A DNA stretch of 62,224 nucleotides from Candidatus Krumholzibacteriota bacterium (GTDB taxonomy: Bacteria > Krumholzibacteriota > Krumholzibacteriia > LZORAL124-64-63): assembly GCA_024277025.1 (NCBI GenBank), contig JAJRWA010000229.1, positions 1-62,224 on the forward strand, read 5' to 3'. The translations under genes were made by a program, and so were the position numbers. The notes beneath the pieces are model-generated. The model saw only the letters and a list, made by a program, of their open reading frames with translations. It had not been told where the DNA came from and did no database searches. Positions 37,078-44,792 of this stretch are shown here, one piece after another (within the stretch, counting starts at the first letter, position 1; each line of letters begins with the position of its first letter).

Positions 37078-37674
37078 ATGATCCAGTTCATAGACCTGTT
37101 CGGCGTCGGTGTGTTCGCCGTCTCGGGCGCCCTGGTTGCCGGCCGCAAGCAGATGGACCTGTTCGGCGTGGTCGTGCTGGCGGTGATCACCGGCGTTGGC
37201 GGCGGCACGCTGCGGGACCTGCTGCTGGGTGTGCCGGTCTTCTGGATCCACGAACCCGTTTATGTGATTGTCGGCACGGGGGGCGCCCTGGCGGCAGTCG
37301 TGCTGGCTCGATTCCGGACCGTGGGTCGGTTGCCGTTGCTGGTGGCCGACGCGGTGGGCCTGGCCTTCTTCTGCGTGCTGGGTGCGGACAAGGCGCAGCA
37401 GGCCGGGGCGGCGCCCGTGATCATCACCCTGATGGGCGTGATGACCGGCGTGGTCGGCGGAGTTGTGCGCGATATCCTGGCTGGTGAAATCCCCCTTGTG
37501 CTGCGCCACGATCTCTACGCCACCTGCGCGGTGCTGGGGGCCGGCTCGTTCGAGGTCCTGCTGGCGGTGGGCGCACCTTACGAGCTGGCGATCTGGGCAG
37601 GACTGCTGTCGTCGCTGAGTTTGCGTCTGGCGGCGATTCGCTGGCACCTGGGCCTGCCGTCGGTTTCTCTCTAG
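37078..37674 (+). CDS. TRIC/UPF0126-family membrane protein
   Basis: 198 residues, two copies of the UPF0126 (YadS/TRIC) unit with about seven membrane helices. Each copy has the Gly-rich kink plus RD motif: GVGGGTLRDLLLGVPVFWI and GVVGGVVRDILAGEIPLVL. The family includes prokaryotic trimeric cation channels and a transporter linked to small amino acids. Substrate unknown. ATG preceded by GGGGGAG. It converges with metG, sharing the CTAG at the stop codons. Confidence 0.88.
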   Translation: MIQFIDLFGVGVFAVSGALVAGRKQMDLFGVVVLAVITGVGGGTLRDLLLGVPVFWIHEPVYVIVGTGGALAAVVLARFRTVGRLPLLVADAVGLAFFCVLGADKAQQAGAAPVIITLMGVMTGVVGGVVRDILAGEIPLVLRHDLYATCAVLGAGSFEVLLAVGAPYELAIWAGLLSSLSLRLAAIRWHLGLPSVSL

Positions 37675-39386
37675 TCGTCCGCCACCAACCCCCGCAACCG
37701 GTCGATTTCCGGCTGGATCAGCTCGTCGTCCAGGCGCGGGTAGAGGATTTCGGGCTTGCCCAGGGTTCGGCCGGCCGGGATATTCCGCAGCCCTTCGTCC
37801 CAACCGCCCTGCCAGAGATCGGTTTCCATGCCCAGCCACCGCCACAGTTTTTCCATGCCGAACGGCACGACTGGCGCGAGCATCAGGCAGAGCTGGCGCA
37901 GGATCTGGATAATCACACCCAGGCTTTGGCCGCAGCGTTCCAGGTCGGTCTTGCGGCTCTTGAAGGGCGCTGATTCGTCGAAGTAGCGGTTGCCCACCTG
38001 GCCGGCGTGGAAGGCCGTTTCCAGGGCGGCCTTGACCTCGAACTTCGCCATCTGGGCGGTCCACTTCTCGCGGTCGGCCGCAACCTCGTCCAGGGCGGCG
38101 CGGTCCAGGTCCGTCAGGTCCGCTTCGCTCCATTGGGGCACGTGTCCGTCGAAGTACTTGTGGATGAAGGTGAACACCCGGTTGATCAGGTTGCCGAAGT
38201 TGTTGCCAAGTTCGTTGTTGTTGCGGGCCTGGAAACCTTCCCAGGTGAAATTCATGTCACGCGTCTCGGGCGCGTTGCGGGCCAGGGTGTAGCGCAGGGG
38301 GTCGGCGCTGAACTTCGCGAGGTATTCCGGCAGCCAGACGGCGAAACCCTTGCTGGTCGACAGCTTCTGCCCCTCGAGATTCAGGAATTCATTGGCTGGC
38401 ACGTTGTCCGGCAGAATGTAGTTTTCACTGTGGGCCATCAGCACGGCGGGGAACATCATGGCGTGGAAGAAGATATTGTCTTTGCCGATGAAATGGACCA
38501 GACGGGTTTCGTCGTCCAGCCACCAGGTGCGCCAGGCCTCGGCGTCGCCCTTCTCAGCGGCCCATTCGCGTGTTGCGCTGATATAACCGATCGGTGCGTC
38601 GAACCAAACGTAGAAGACCTTGCCCTCGTGGTCGGGCAGCGGCACGGGCACACCCCAGCTGAGGTCGCGCGTGACCGCGCGGTCCTGCAAGCCGCTGTCG
38701 AAATACCCGCGGCAGTACTGCTTCACGTTGTCTTTCCACTCGGGGTGGCTGTCGATGTAGGCGCTCAGTTTTTCCTGCCAGTCGCCCAGGGGCAGGAACC
38801 AGTGGATGGTTGGCCGCAACTCCAGGGGACTGTTGTCCAGCACACTGCGCGGATCGATCAACTCGCTCGGATTGTAGGTGGCCGTGCATTTCTCACACTC
38901 GTCGCCGCGCGCGTTCTCGTCGCCGCAGACCGGGCAGGTGCCTTCTATATAGCGGTCGGCCAGGAACCGGTTCTGACCGGGGCTGTAGAACTGGTCAGTG
39001 GTCTTCTGCCTGAACAGGCCCTGAGCGTGCAGGTCCTTGAAGAACGCCTGGCTGGTCTCGGTGTGGATCTCGCGGCTGGTCTGGCTGAAGTTGTCGAAGC
39101 TCATGCCGAAACCGGCGAAGCTGCGCTTGATGGACTCGTGGTTGCGGTCCACCAGTTCCTTGGGCGAGATACCCTGCTTTTCGGCGGTCAGCGTGATCGG
39201 TACGCCGTATTCATCGGAGCCGCAGATGTAGAGCACGTCCTCGCCGCGCAGGCGCAGGTACCGCACGTAGATATCCGCCGGCAGGTACGCCCCGGCCAGA
39301 TGGCCCAGATGGATTTCGCCGTTGGCGTAGGGCAGGGCGCTGGTCACGAGGGTTCGCTTGAAGTTCTTGCCCACAGCCGGCCTCAC
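37671..39386 (-). CDS. metG: Methionyl-tRNA synthetase
   Basis: 571 residues. Charges tRNA-Met. The class I HIGH motif is HLGHLAGAYLPAD near residue 22, and KMSKS is KLSTSKGF. A zinc knuckle (CPVCGDENARGDECEKC) lies in the connective peptide. It lacks the C-terminal Trbp111-like dimerisation domain found in the 677-residue E. coli enzyme, like many bacterial MetRS. The start is a GTG at 39386, where the N-terminus GKNFKRTLVTSALPYANGEI fits; no strong ribosome binding site is visible. Confidence 0.95.
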   Translation of the reverse strand: MRPAVGKNFKRTLVTSALPYANGEIHLGHLAGAYLPADIYVRYLRLRGEDVLYICGSDEYGVPITLTAEKQGISPKELVDRNHESIKRSFAGFGMSFDNFSQTSREIHTETSQAFFKDLHAQGLFRQKTTDQFYSPGQNRFLADRYIEGTCPVCGDENARGDECEKCTATYNPSELIDPRSVLDNSPLELRPTIHWFLPLGDWQEKLSAYIDSHPEWKDNVKQYCRGYFDSGLQDRAVTRDLSWGVPVPLPDHEGKVFYVWFDAPIGYISATREWAAEKGDAEAWRTWWLDDETRLVHFIGKDNIFFHAMMFPAVLMAHSENYILPDNVPANEFLNLEGQKLSTSKGFAVWLPEYLAKFSADPLRYTLARNAPETRDMNFTWEGFQARNNNELGNNFGNLINRVFTFIHKYFDGHVPQWSEADLTDLDRAALDEVAADREKWTAQMAKFEVKAALETAFHAGQVGNRYFDESAPFKSRKTDLERCGQSLGVIIQILRQLCLMLAPVVPFGMEKLWRWLGMETDLWQGGWDEGLRNIPAGRTLGKPEILYPRLDDELIQPEIDRLRGLVADD

Positions 39387-39471
39387 TATTCTTGTCGCGG
39401 GTTACTGATGCCAACCGAGACACCCCGCCGGGGGGCTGGTCAGTCCGTCGTGCAAATGGTCAACAGGGAAT

Positions 39472-41136
39472 CTAAATCAACTGCTCCGACGGGGGCAAGG
39501 CGGTTTTGCCGTAGACGTGGGTTTCGAACCAGGCGTGGCAGTTGACCCCGGTCACCTCGAGGATGGTTTCCTCGAGCAGTTCCCGGGTCAGATCGCCACG
39601 GTCTCGCCCGAAGTACAGCGCGCGCAGAACTTCGTCCAGGGGACGCAAGGTACCCGTGGCCCGGGCCAGCAGGTCGTCCAGGGCCATGCAGGCGTTGACC
39701 CCGCCGGCGTAGCCGAATCGGACCTGGTCGGCATCGGCCATGACCTCGGCCGCGGCGTCGGCGACGGACATTTGGCCGAACAGGGGATTGCCGGCGTAAT
39801 CACGCTCCAGACGCGCGCCCAGAATGCCCCGGGCGTGATCCGGCTCCCAGATGCCGGCGCTGACCAGCATGCGGGCCGCGTACCAGGTCGTCACCCCTTC
39901 GGTGAACCAGAGCATGGTGGGATCGGTCTGGGGGATGGCCTCGCCGACCCAGCTGTGGAACATCTCGTGGGCGATCACGCTGGAGGCCTGCTCTTCCAGC
40001 ATGCCCCAGGTGGTTTCGGGGTTGAGCATGACCAGCACTGAACTGCCGGTGTGCACACCGTACACGTCAAAGCCCTTCTCGGCGGTGACCTCGTTGGCCG
40101 ACAGCAGGACGGTGATCTGATCGGTGGGCGGCTCGCCGAAGAAACCCATCTCCGTGCGGGCGATGCGCTGGATCAGTTCCATGGCCGCCTCGTCGGCGAA
40201 CAGCCAGCTGCGGTCCGTGGCGAACTGGATCACGGTGTCGCGGGCGCGGGTCTCAAGCGTGCGGATGTTGCCGCAGATGATCAGGCTGTTGTTCAGATCG
40301 GCCAGATCCCGGGGATGGAACAGCAGGTTCGAAGGGACGGAGGCGGCGCCGCCCAGGGGGTTCGGCTGCGGGGGGGGCGGAGTCAGGCCCGCCGCCGGGC
40401 GGTAACCCTGGCCCAGTCCCAGGCTCGCGTCCGTGGTGGCGCGGTTCTGTTGGCGCCGGCGTTCGGCGGCCAGATCCGTGCCCTTGACCAGGGCGGGCCA
40501 GGGCACCAGCACCGGCATCTGGTCGGGATTGTGCATCGAAACGGTTATTTCCTGCACCGCCATGCCCGTGGGCTCCAGGAAGATCTCAAAGCCGGCTGCT
40601 CGCAGGCCGCCGGCGACCGGCGTCGAGATATGGCGCCGGATGTCTTCTTCGCTGCCCTGCACCCGGTCCAGGTCGATGCGGTAAATGAAGCCCGCCCGGG
40701 TCACGCTCTGGGTGGCCAGGCGCCAGCCATCGGTGATCTCTGCGACTGCCAGCGGCCGGCCGACCGTGCCGTCGGGGGCGAGGACCCGTCCCGAGGGCTC
40801 GTTGGCGCTGACCCCGTTGCGCTCGTCCCGGAAGACGCCGGGGGCGAACTCCAGGTCCAGATGCTCCGGCAGATTGCCCTCGGCGATGAGAGTGATGGTC
40901 AGGGAGCCGCGGGCGGCGTTGGTCAGGTCGATGGCGTAGGTCAGGTTGACCGGTTCCAGGGGGCGCGGTTGCAGCGCGAAATACGCAATCGCCAGGCCCA
41001 CGGCCAGGGTACTGAGCCGAATCCAGCGCCAGTGCGGGAAGTACCACAGCTTCCCGAACCAGGACAGCTCGCGGCCGACGAGTCCCAGCCGTCGGCTCTT
41101 GTACCTCGCCAATGCGGATTGCGATTTCTCGAACAT
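39472..41136 (-). CDS. Membrane-anchored M1-like (gluzincin) peptidase
   Basis: 554 residues with one N-terminal membrane helix (LSTLAVGLAIAYFALQ), so the bulk is likely extracytoplasmic. The zinc site is complete: HEMFH, then 18 residues to Glu in WFTEGVTTWYAARM, which is the M1-type HEXXH-x18-E. The middle region is a beta-rich domain. A Pro/Gly-rich linker near residue 240 is low complexity. The substrate is unknown; it could process peptides or other envelope proteins. ATG with AGAGGAAGA before it. Confidence 0.85.
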   Translation of the reverse strand: MFEKSQSALARYKSRRLGLVGRELSWFGKLWYFPHWRWIRLSTLAVGLAIAYFALQPRPLEPVNLTYAIDLTNAARGSLTITLIAEGNLPEHLDLEFAPGVFRDERNGVSANEPSGRVLAPDGTVGRPLAVAEITDGWRLATQSVTRAGFIYRIDLDRVQGSEEDIRRHISTPVAGGLRAAGFEIFLEPTGMAVQEITVSMHNPDQMPVLVPWPALVKGTDLAAERRRQQNRATTDASLGLGQGYRPAAGLTPPPPQPNPLGGAASVPSNLLFHPRDLADLNNSLIICGNIRTLETRARDTVIQFATDRSWLFADEAAMELIQRIARTEMGFFGEPPTDQITVLLSANEVTAEKGFDVYGVHTGSSVLVMLNPETTWGMLEEQASSVIAHEMFHSWVGEAIPQTDPTMLWFTEGVTTWYAARMLVSAGIWEPDHARGILGARLERDYAGNPLFGQMSVADAAAEVMADADQVRFGYAGGVNACMALDDLLARATGTLRPLDEVLRALYFGRDRGDLTRELLEETILEVTGVNCHAWFETHVYGKTALPPSEQLI

Positions 41137-41366
41137 TCAGGATCTTCCTCTGCACGGTTGTTCTGCTGTCAGGGTTCCTTGTCGTTCCCCAGGATTCCCT
41201 GACCTTCCTTCTGATGGATCCTGCTCCGGAACGATGCAACTGGCGTGCCGCTGCCGGAACGGATGCCCGAGTCGCAATATTCGGCTTTCGGGCCGGCGCC
41301 AACCGTGCGATTCTGGCCACCGGTTACAACGACGGCAATCCGGTGGGCCAACGAAAGGCGAGAGCG

Positions 41367-42167
41367 ATGGATCTGGGGATCAAAGGCAAGTCGGCGCTGA
41401 TAACGGCGGCATCACGGGGTTTTGGGCTGGCTACGGCCAGACAACTGGCCCGGGAGGGCGTCCGCGTTTCCCTCTGCGCGCGGGGGCAGACCGACCTGGA
41501 GCAGGCTGCGACCGAGGTGCAGGCCGCCGGCCGCGAGGTTTGGGGCGAGGCGGCCGCCCCGGTCACGACGGCGGCCGTGGATGTGACCGACGCCCAGGCG
41601 GTGGCTGATTTCGTGGCGCAAACCGGCCCGGTTGACCTGCTGCTGGTCAACGCCGGCGGCCCGCCGGCGGGCGGTTTCACGGAATTGGCGGAACAGCAAT
41701 GGCGGGACGCCTACACCCTGACCATCGAGAGCGCCGTGCGTCTGTGCCGGCTGGTCGTGCCCGGCATGGCCGAGCGGGGCTGGGGGCGGGTGGTGATGAT
41801 CACCTCGGTCAGTGTCAAGCAACCCGTCGATAACTTGCTGTTGTCCAGCGTGTTGCGGCCAGCGGTGCAGGGGCTGGTGCGCAGCCTGGCGGTCCAGTAC
41901 GCGGCCTCCGGCGTGACCGTCAATGCCGTGGCGCCGGGTTTTCACACCACCAGCGCGGTCGAGCGCCTGATCGCCAAGAAAATCGAGCAGACCGGCTGCA
42001 CTGTCCAGGATGTGCTGGACGGCTGGACGGCGGAGATCCCCATGGGCCGTCTGGGGCGACCCGAGGAACTGGCGGCCGTGGTCACATTCCTCATGTCCGA
42101 GGGTGCGGGGTACCTGACGGGCCAGGGCATCGTATCGGACGGGGGGTGGGTCAAGGGCACATTCTAG
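41367..42167 (+). CDS. Atypical short-chain dehydrogenase/reductase lacking the catalytic Tyr
   Basis: 266 residues from the ATG at 41367. The open frame runs 85 codons further upstream, but that part has no SDR similarity. The Rossmann motif is ITAASRGFGLATARQLAREG, and NAGGPPAGGF matches the NNAG position. The Ser of the active site is in MITSVSVKQPVDNLLLSSVL, where the usual YxxxK is replaced by Leu/Ser and Arg (LLLSSVLRPAV). This variant recurs in an SDR subgroup of unknown substrate. It may bind NAD(P) but reduce poorly or use another acid. It stands alone. Confidence 0.8.
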   Translation: MDLGIKGKSALITAASRGFGLATARQLAREGVRVSLCARGQTDLEQAATEVQAAGREVWGEAAAPVTTAAVDVTDAQAVADFVAQTGPVDLLLVNAGGPPAGGFTELAEQQWRDAYTLTIESAVRLCRLVVPGMAERGWGRVVMITSVSVKQPVDNLLLSSVLRPAVQGLVRSLAVQYAASGVTVNAVAPGFHTTSAVERLIAKKIEQTGCTVQDVLDGWTAEIPMGRLGRPEELAAVVTFLMSEGAGYLTGQGIVSDGGWVKGTF

Positions 42168-42284
42168 CGGCTGGCCTTGACGGTGCGTATCGGCCGATTA
42201 TCTTGGACCCCTGGCGGAGTCAAGAGGTTGCGCATATATCTATACCCAACCTGAACCCGGCTCTGTGCCAAAGGAATGGTCAAA

Positions 42285-42440
42285 ATGGAAAAGTTCATCA
42301 TCTTCATTGTCATCTACTTTCTGGTGGTGAACTTCGTCTTTCCGCGCCTGGGTCTGAAGCCCGGCTGAGGCCCCACCGACTGCTCGATCGGTGATCGAGG
42401 CGACAGTTTGAAGTCTGACAAGAAGAAGGCCGGCCAGTAG
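42285..42440 (+). CDS. Candidate selenoprotein: tiny membrane protein with in-frame TGA
   Basis: AAAGGA precedes an ATG that encodes a 27-residue hydrophobic peptide (MEKFIIFIVIYFLVVNF, then VFPRLGLKPG) and meets TGA at 42366. The same frame continues for 23 codons (GPTDCSIGDRGDSLKSDKKK, then AGQ) to TAG at 42440. That is 20 bases before the fmdB ATG, leaving just room for its ribosome binding site. Read as selenocysteine, the protein has 51 residues: one membrane helix, then Sec28 followed four residues later by Cys33 and a Lys-rich tail. A SECIS-like hairpin begins 11 bases after the TGA. If the TGA is a plain stop, a 27-residue membrane peptide remains. No selenium genes lie in the window. 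Confidence 0.55.
42366..42407 (+). promoter_or_regulatory. Bacterial SECIS-like hairpin following an in-frame TGA
   Basis: CTCGATC (42383-42389) pairs perfectly with GATCGAG (42393-42399) around the loop GGT. ACTG (42379-42382) pairs with CAGT (42404-42407) below a 4-base bulge GCGA. The loop starts 22 bases after the TGA and begins with G. As I recall the bacterial SECIS rule, a hairpin lies roughly 16-37 bases downstream, with a G in the first two loop positions and an upper stem of 4 or more pairs; this fits. SelB would bind it to decode UGA as Sec. Confidence 0.6.
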
Positions 42441-42459
42441 GCCGCAAGGAGTCGTCGTC

Positions 42460-42672
42460 ATGCCCCTGTATGAATTCCAGTGCCGCAAATGTGGCCATCA
42501 GTTTGAGGAATTGCTGACCTCGGCCGAAGTCGAAGCGGGCAAGGTCAAGTGCCCCGCCTGCAAGTCCAAGCGCGTCGAACGCGAGTTTTCGGCCTTTGCC
42601 ACGGGTTCCGGCGGTTTTGGCGGTGGTTTGGCCGGCGGTGGCGGCGGTTGCGGCAGCGGCGGCTTCACCTGA
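42460..42672 (+). CDS. FmdB-family zinc-ribbon protein
   Basis: 70 residues. Starts MPLYEFQCRKCGHQFE; four Cys at 8, 11, 31 and 34 (CRKC and CPAC) form the zinc ribbon, typical of the FmdB regulatory-protein family. A Gly-rich tail with one more Cys (GGGGGCGSGGFT) follows. The function of these small proteins is poorly known. AAGGAG precedes the ATG. It directly follows the candidate selenoprotein, so they may be cotranscribed. Confidence 0.88.
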   Translation: MPLYEFQCRKCGHQFEELLTSAEVEAGKVKCPACKSKRVEREFSAFATGSGGFGGGLAGGGGGCGSGGFT

Positions 42673-42713
42673 GGCTAACGCCATGCGCGGCGGTCGCCGT
42701 TCAGACATGAAAT

Positions 42714-42742
42714 TTGATGTATAGGAATTAAAGGGATAGTAT
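42714..42742 (+). promoter_or_regulatory. Sigma-70-like promoter for the secreted protein gene
   Basis: TTGATG (42714-42719) and TAGTAT (42737-42742) are separated by exactly 17 bases in an A/T-rich patch of otherwise GC-rich DNA, about 110 bases upstream of the next start codon. One of the clearest promoters in the window. Confidence 0.6.
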
Positions 42743-42861
42743 TTTTATACTGGATGTGCTATTATTGCCTCAATCAATATATCGCGGGGGCCACGAGGCG
42801 CCCGCCTTCTCTTAGAGCAGAGAATGTGGCCACCCGGCCGAACCAGGAGAGAATGGACACC

Positions 42862-43440
42862 ATGCGTATGCTGAAACTGATAATTTTGGGGAGTCTGCTG
42901 GCGATGGCGGCCACCGGGGCCATGGCCCAGACGGTCTTGCCGAGCCCCAACGCGCTGGGCCTGTACTTCGACAGCGAGGCCACGGCCAATGATCTGACTC
43001 TCGGGTCGCCGACGGCCGTGGATGTCTACCTCATCCTCACCAATCCGACCGTCGCCTTCATCAGCGCCTGGGAAGCCAAGGTGACGATCGCCACGGGCGG
43101 CGCCATCACCAACCTCGTCCTGCCCATCGGCAGCACCGCCGTGGCGACCGGTCCGGACGACTTCGCCGCGGCCATGTCCGAGCCCATGCCCGGCAACGCC
43201 CTGACCAAGCTGGCGGTCTTCACCGTGGCCGCCACCGCCGAGCAGAACACCTTCCTGTATCTGGCCGCCGTGGACAATCCGTCGGTCGCCAGCGATCTGC
43301 CGGCCCTGCAGTTGACCGACGGCTCCTGGCATGCCGTGCCGGTCTCGTCCGGCGACGTGGGCACGCCGGTGGCGACCATCAATTCCTCGACGCCGAACGA
43401 GAGTTCGAGCTGGGGGACGGTCAAGAGCCTGTTCCGCTAG
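42862..43440 (+). CDS. Secreted protein with C-terminal WGTVKSLFR motif
   Basis: 192 residues with a signal peptide (LKLIILGSLLAMAATGAMA, then QTVLP). An ATG at 42853 is also in frame; AGGAGA lies closer to that one, so the start is uncertain by three residues. The mature part is Ala/Thr/Val-rich and beta-like, perhaps a cohesin- or Ig-like fold (YLILTNPTVAFISAWEAKVT). No family recognised. It ends in ESSSWGTVKSLFR, matching the ending of the 31078-31497 product. It has its own promoter and terminator. Confidence 0.75.
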   Translation: MRMLKLIILGSLLAMAATGAMAQTVLPSPNALGLYFDSEATANDLTLGSPTAVDVYLILTNPTVAFISAWEAKVTIATGGAITNLVLPIGSTAVATGPDDFAAAMSEPMPGNALTKLAVFTVAATAEQNTFLYLAAVDNPSVASDLPALQLTDGSWHAVPVSSGDVGTPVATINSSTPNESSSWGTVKSLFR

Positions 43441-43470
43441 ACCAGGAAACGTCAGCGATCGAGTTGTTGA

Positions 43471-43497
43471 GGGCCCGGGGTAACCCGGGTCCTTTTC
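43471..43497 (+). terminator. Intrinsic terminator after the secreted protein gene
   Basis: GGGCCCGGG pairs with CCCGGGTCC (one G-T pair) around a GTAA loop, followed directly by TTTT. A strong rho-independent terminator 30 bases after the stop codon. Confidence 0.9.
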
Positions 43498-43595
43498 GCG
43501 TGTGGCCCGATCGCAGGGAACCTTGTCCGGAGGCCGTGTTTCAGTCACAGTCCCGCCTGATACTGAAGCCCGCAAGACCGACCGGGAGTGCCACC

Positions 43596-44792
43596 ATGCC
43601 TCGACCTTTGATTGTCTGCTGCCTGTCAGCGATTGCCGTGGTGTCTGCCGCGGCGCCAGCCCCCATCACGCCCTGGACCGAGTGGCCCGTCCTTTCGGTG
43701 CCGGCTGACTCTCCGGCCGACGTCACTCTCCGTCCGGCCGTGGTCTGGCGCCTGGATTGCGGGGCTGAGGCCGAGACCGTCGTGGGCCGGATCGTAGCGG
43801 CGGCCCCGGGGTTGGCCGGCCGCACCCTGCTGGTCGACAACCAACTGACCAATGTTCTGGTCATCGGTCCGAAGGGTGAGATCGAACGTACGGTCGGCCA
43901 GCCCGGTGAAGGGCCGGGGGATCTGCCGGGTGCCTGGCGGGCCTTTCAGCTGGACGATGGTCGTATCGGGGTTGCGGAGGGGGCGCCGGCCTTTGGCATA
44001 CTCTACGGCGGTGCCGGCAAAATCATCCTGCTGGACGAGGCGGGAGATCCGGCCGGCCGCTGGTGGGCGGCCGGCGATACGGGCACGCGCCCCATCAGCG
44101 CCGTGCGCGAGTTGCGCTGCGCAGGAAATGTGGTTCTGACCGCCACTATGCGTGGTGAAATGGCTCCGGGCAGTTTCACCAGTGTTCTGGAAATGTCCTT
44201 GCTTCACCAGCCCGATGGGGCCCGCGAATTGATCGCTCGCTTGCTGAATGAGGACAAGATGTCGAGCCGGAAGATCAATGAGGGTGACTACTACGAACCA
44301 TTTGCCGGCGGTCGTTGTGACCTCTCGGCCAAAGGGCAGGTGGCCTTCGCTCCGGACCGGGACCGGTGGTTCGTGGTTGTGCGCGAGCCGGACGGAACGG
44401 GACGGGCTCTGTCTCGCGAGTGGCCGGCGATACCACGGACGCCGGCGGCACGGGCAGAGATCATCACGGTGCTTGGTGGCGGCGACGGTTGTGAAGCCCT
44501 GCCCGATCATCCCGCCCTCGGCCGCATCCGCTGGCGCCCGAACGGCAACCTGTGGGTCGAGCCCATGGGCGTTGAGCCTGCGCCCGGCGCCTTTGCCTGC
44601 TTTGACGAATTCACCCCTGCCGGCGAACTGCTCCACCGCGTGCAGTTGGTGCTGCCCGGCGACCCGGCTCAGGATATGTTGGCTATTATGGAGGATGGCC
44701 GCTTCGTTCTGCTGCGGGGCTTCCGCCCCACGGCCGACGAGGACGAAACCACCGCACCCCAAACCGAAGTCATCCTGCTGGCCGCCGGTTAG
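43596..44792 (+). CDS. Secreted six-bladed beta-propeller-like protein
   Basis: 398 residues from the ATG at 43596; the open frame extends upstream without a signal or binding site. An N-terminal signal segment (PLIVCCLSAIAVVSAAAPA) is followed by propeller-type repeats. The stretch GRTLLVDNQLTNVLVIGPKG and GQPGEGPGDLPGAWRAFQLD is characteristic of the 6-bladed beta-propeller (NHL-like) family common in Bacteroidota-like genomes. No enzymatic role can be assigned. Confidence 0.75.
   Translation: MPRPLIVCCLSAIAVVSAAAPAPITPWTEWPVLSVPADSPADVTLRPAVVWRLDCGAEAETVVGRIVAAAPGLAGRTLLVDNQLTNVLVIGPKGEIERTVGQPGEGPGDLPGAWRAFQLDDGRIGVAEGAPAFGILYGGAGKIILLDEAGDPAGRWWAAGDTGTRPISAVRELRCAGNVVLTATMRGEMAPGSFTSVLEMSLLHQPDGARELIARLLNEDKMSSRKINEGDYYEPFAGGRCDLSAKGQVAFAPDRDRWFVVVREPDGTGRALSREWPAIPRTPAARAEIITVLGGGDGCEALPDHPALGRIRWRPNGNLWVEPMGVEPAPGAFACFDEFTPAGELLHRVQLVLPGDPAQDMLAIMEDGRFVLLRGFRPTADEDETTAPQTEVILLAAG

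Noticed and set aside
41112-41366. Extended N-terminus with a hydrophobic segment on the SDR
   Set aside because: No ribosome binding site or SDR similarity; it overlaps the promoter region of the divergent peptidase gene.
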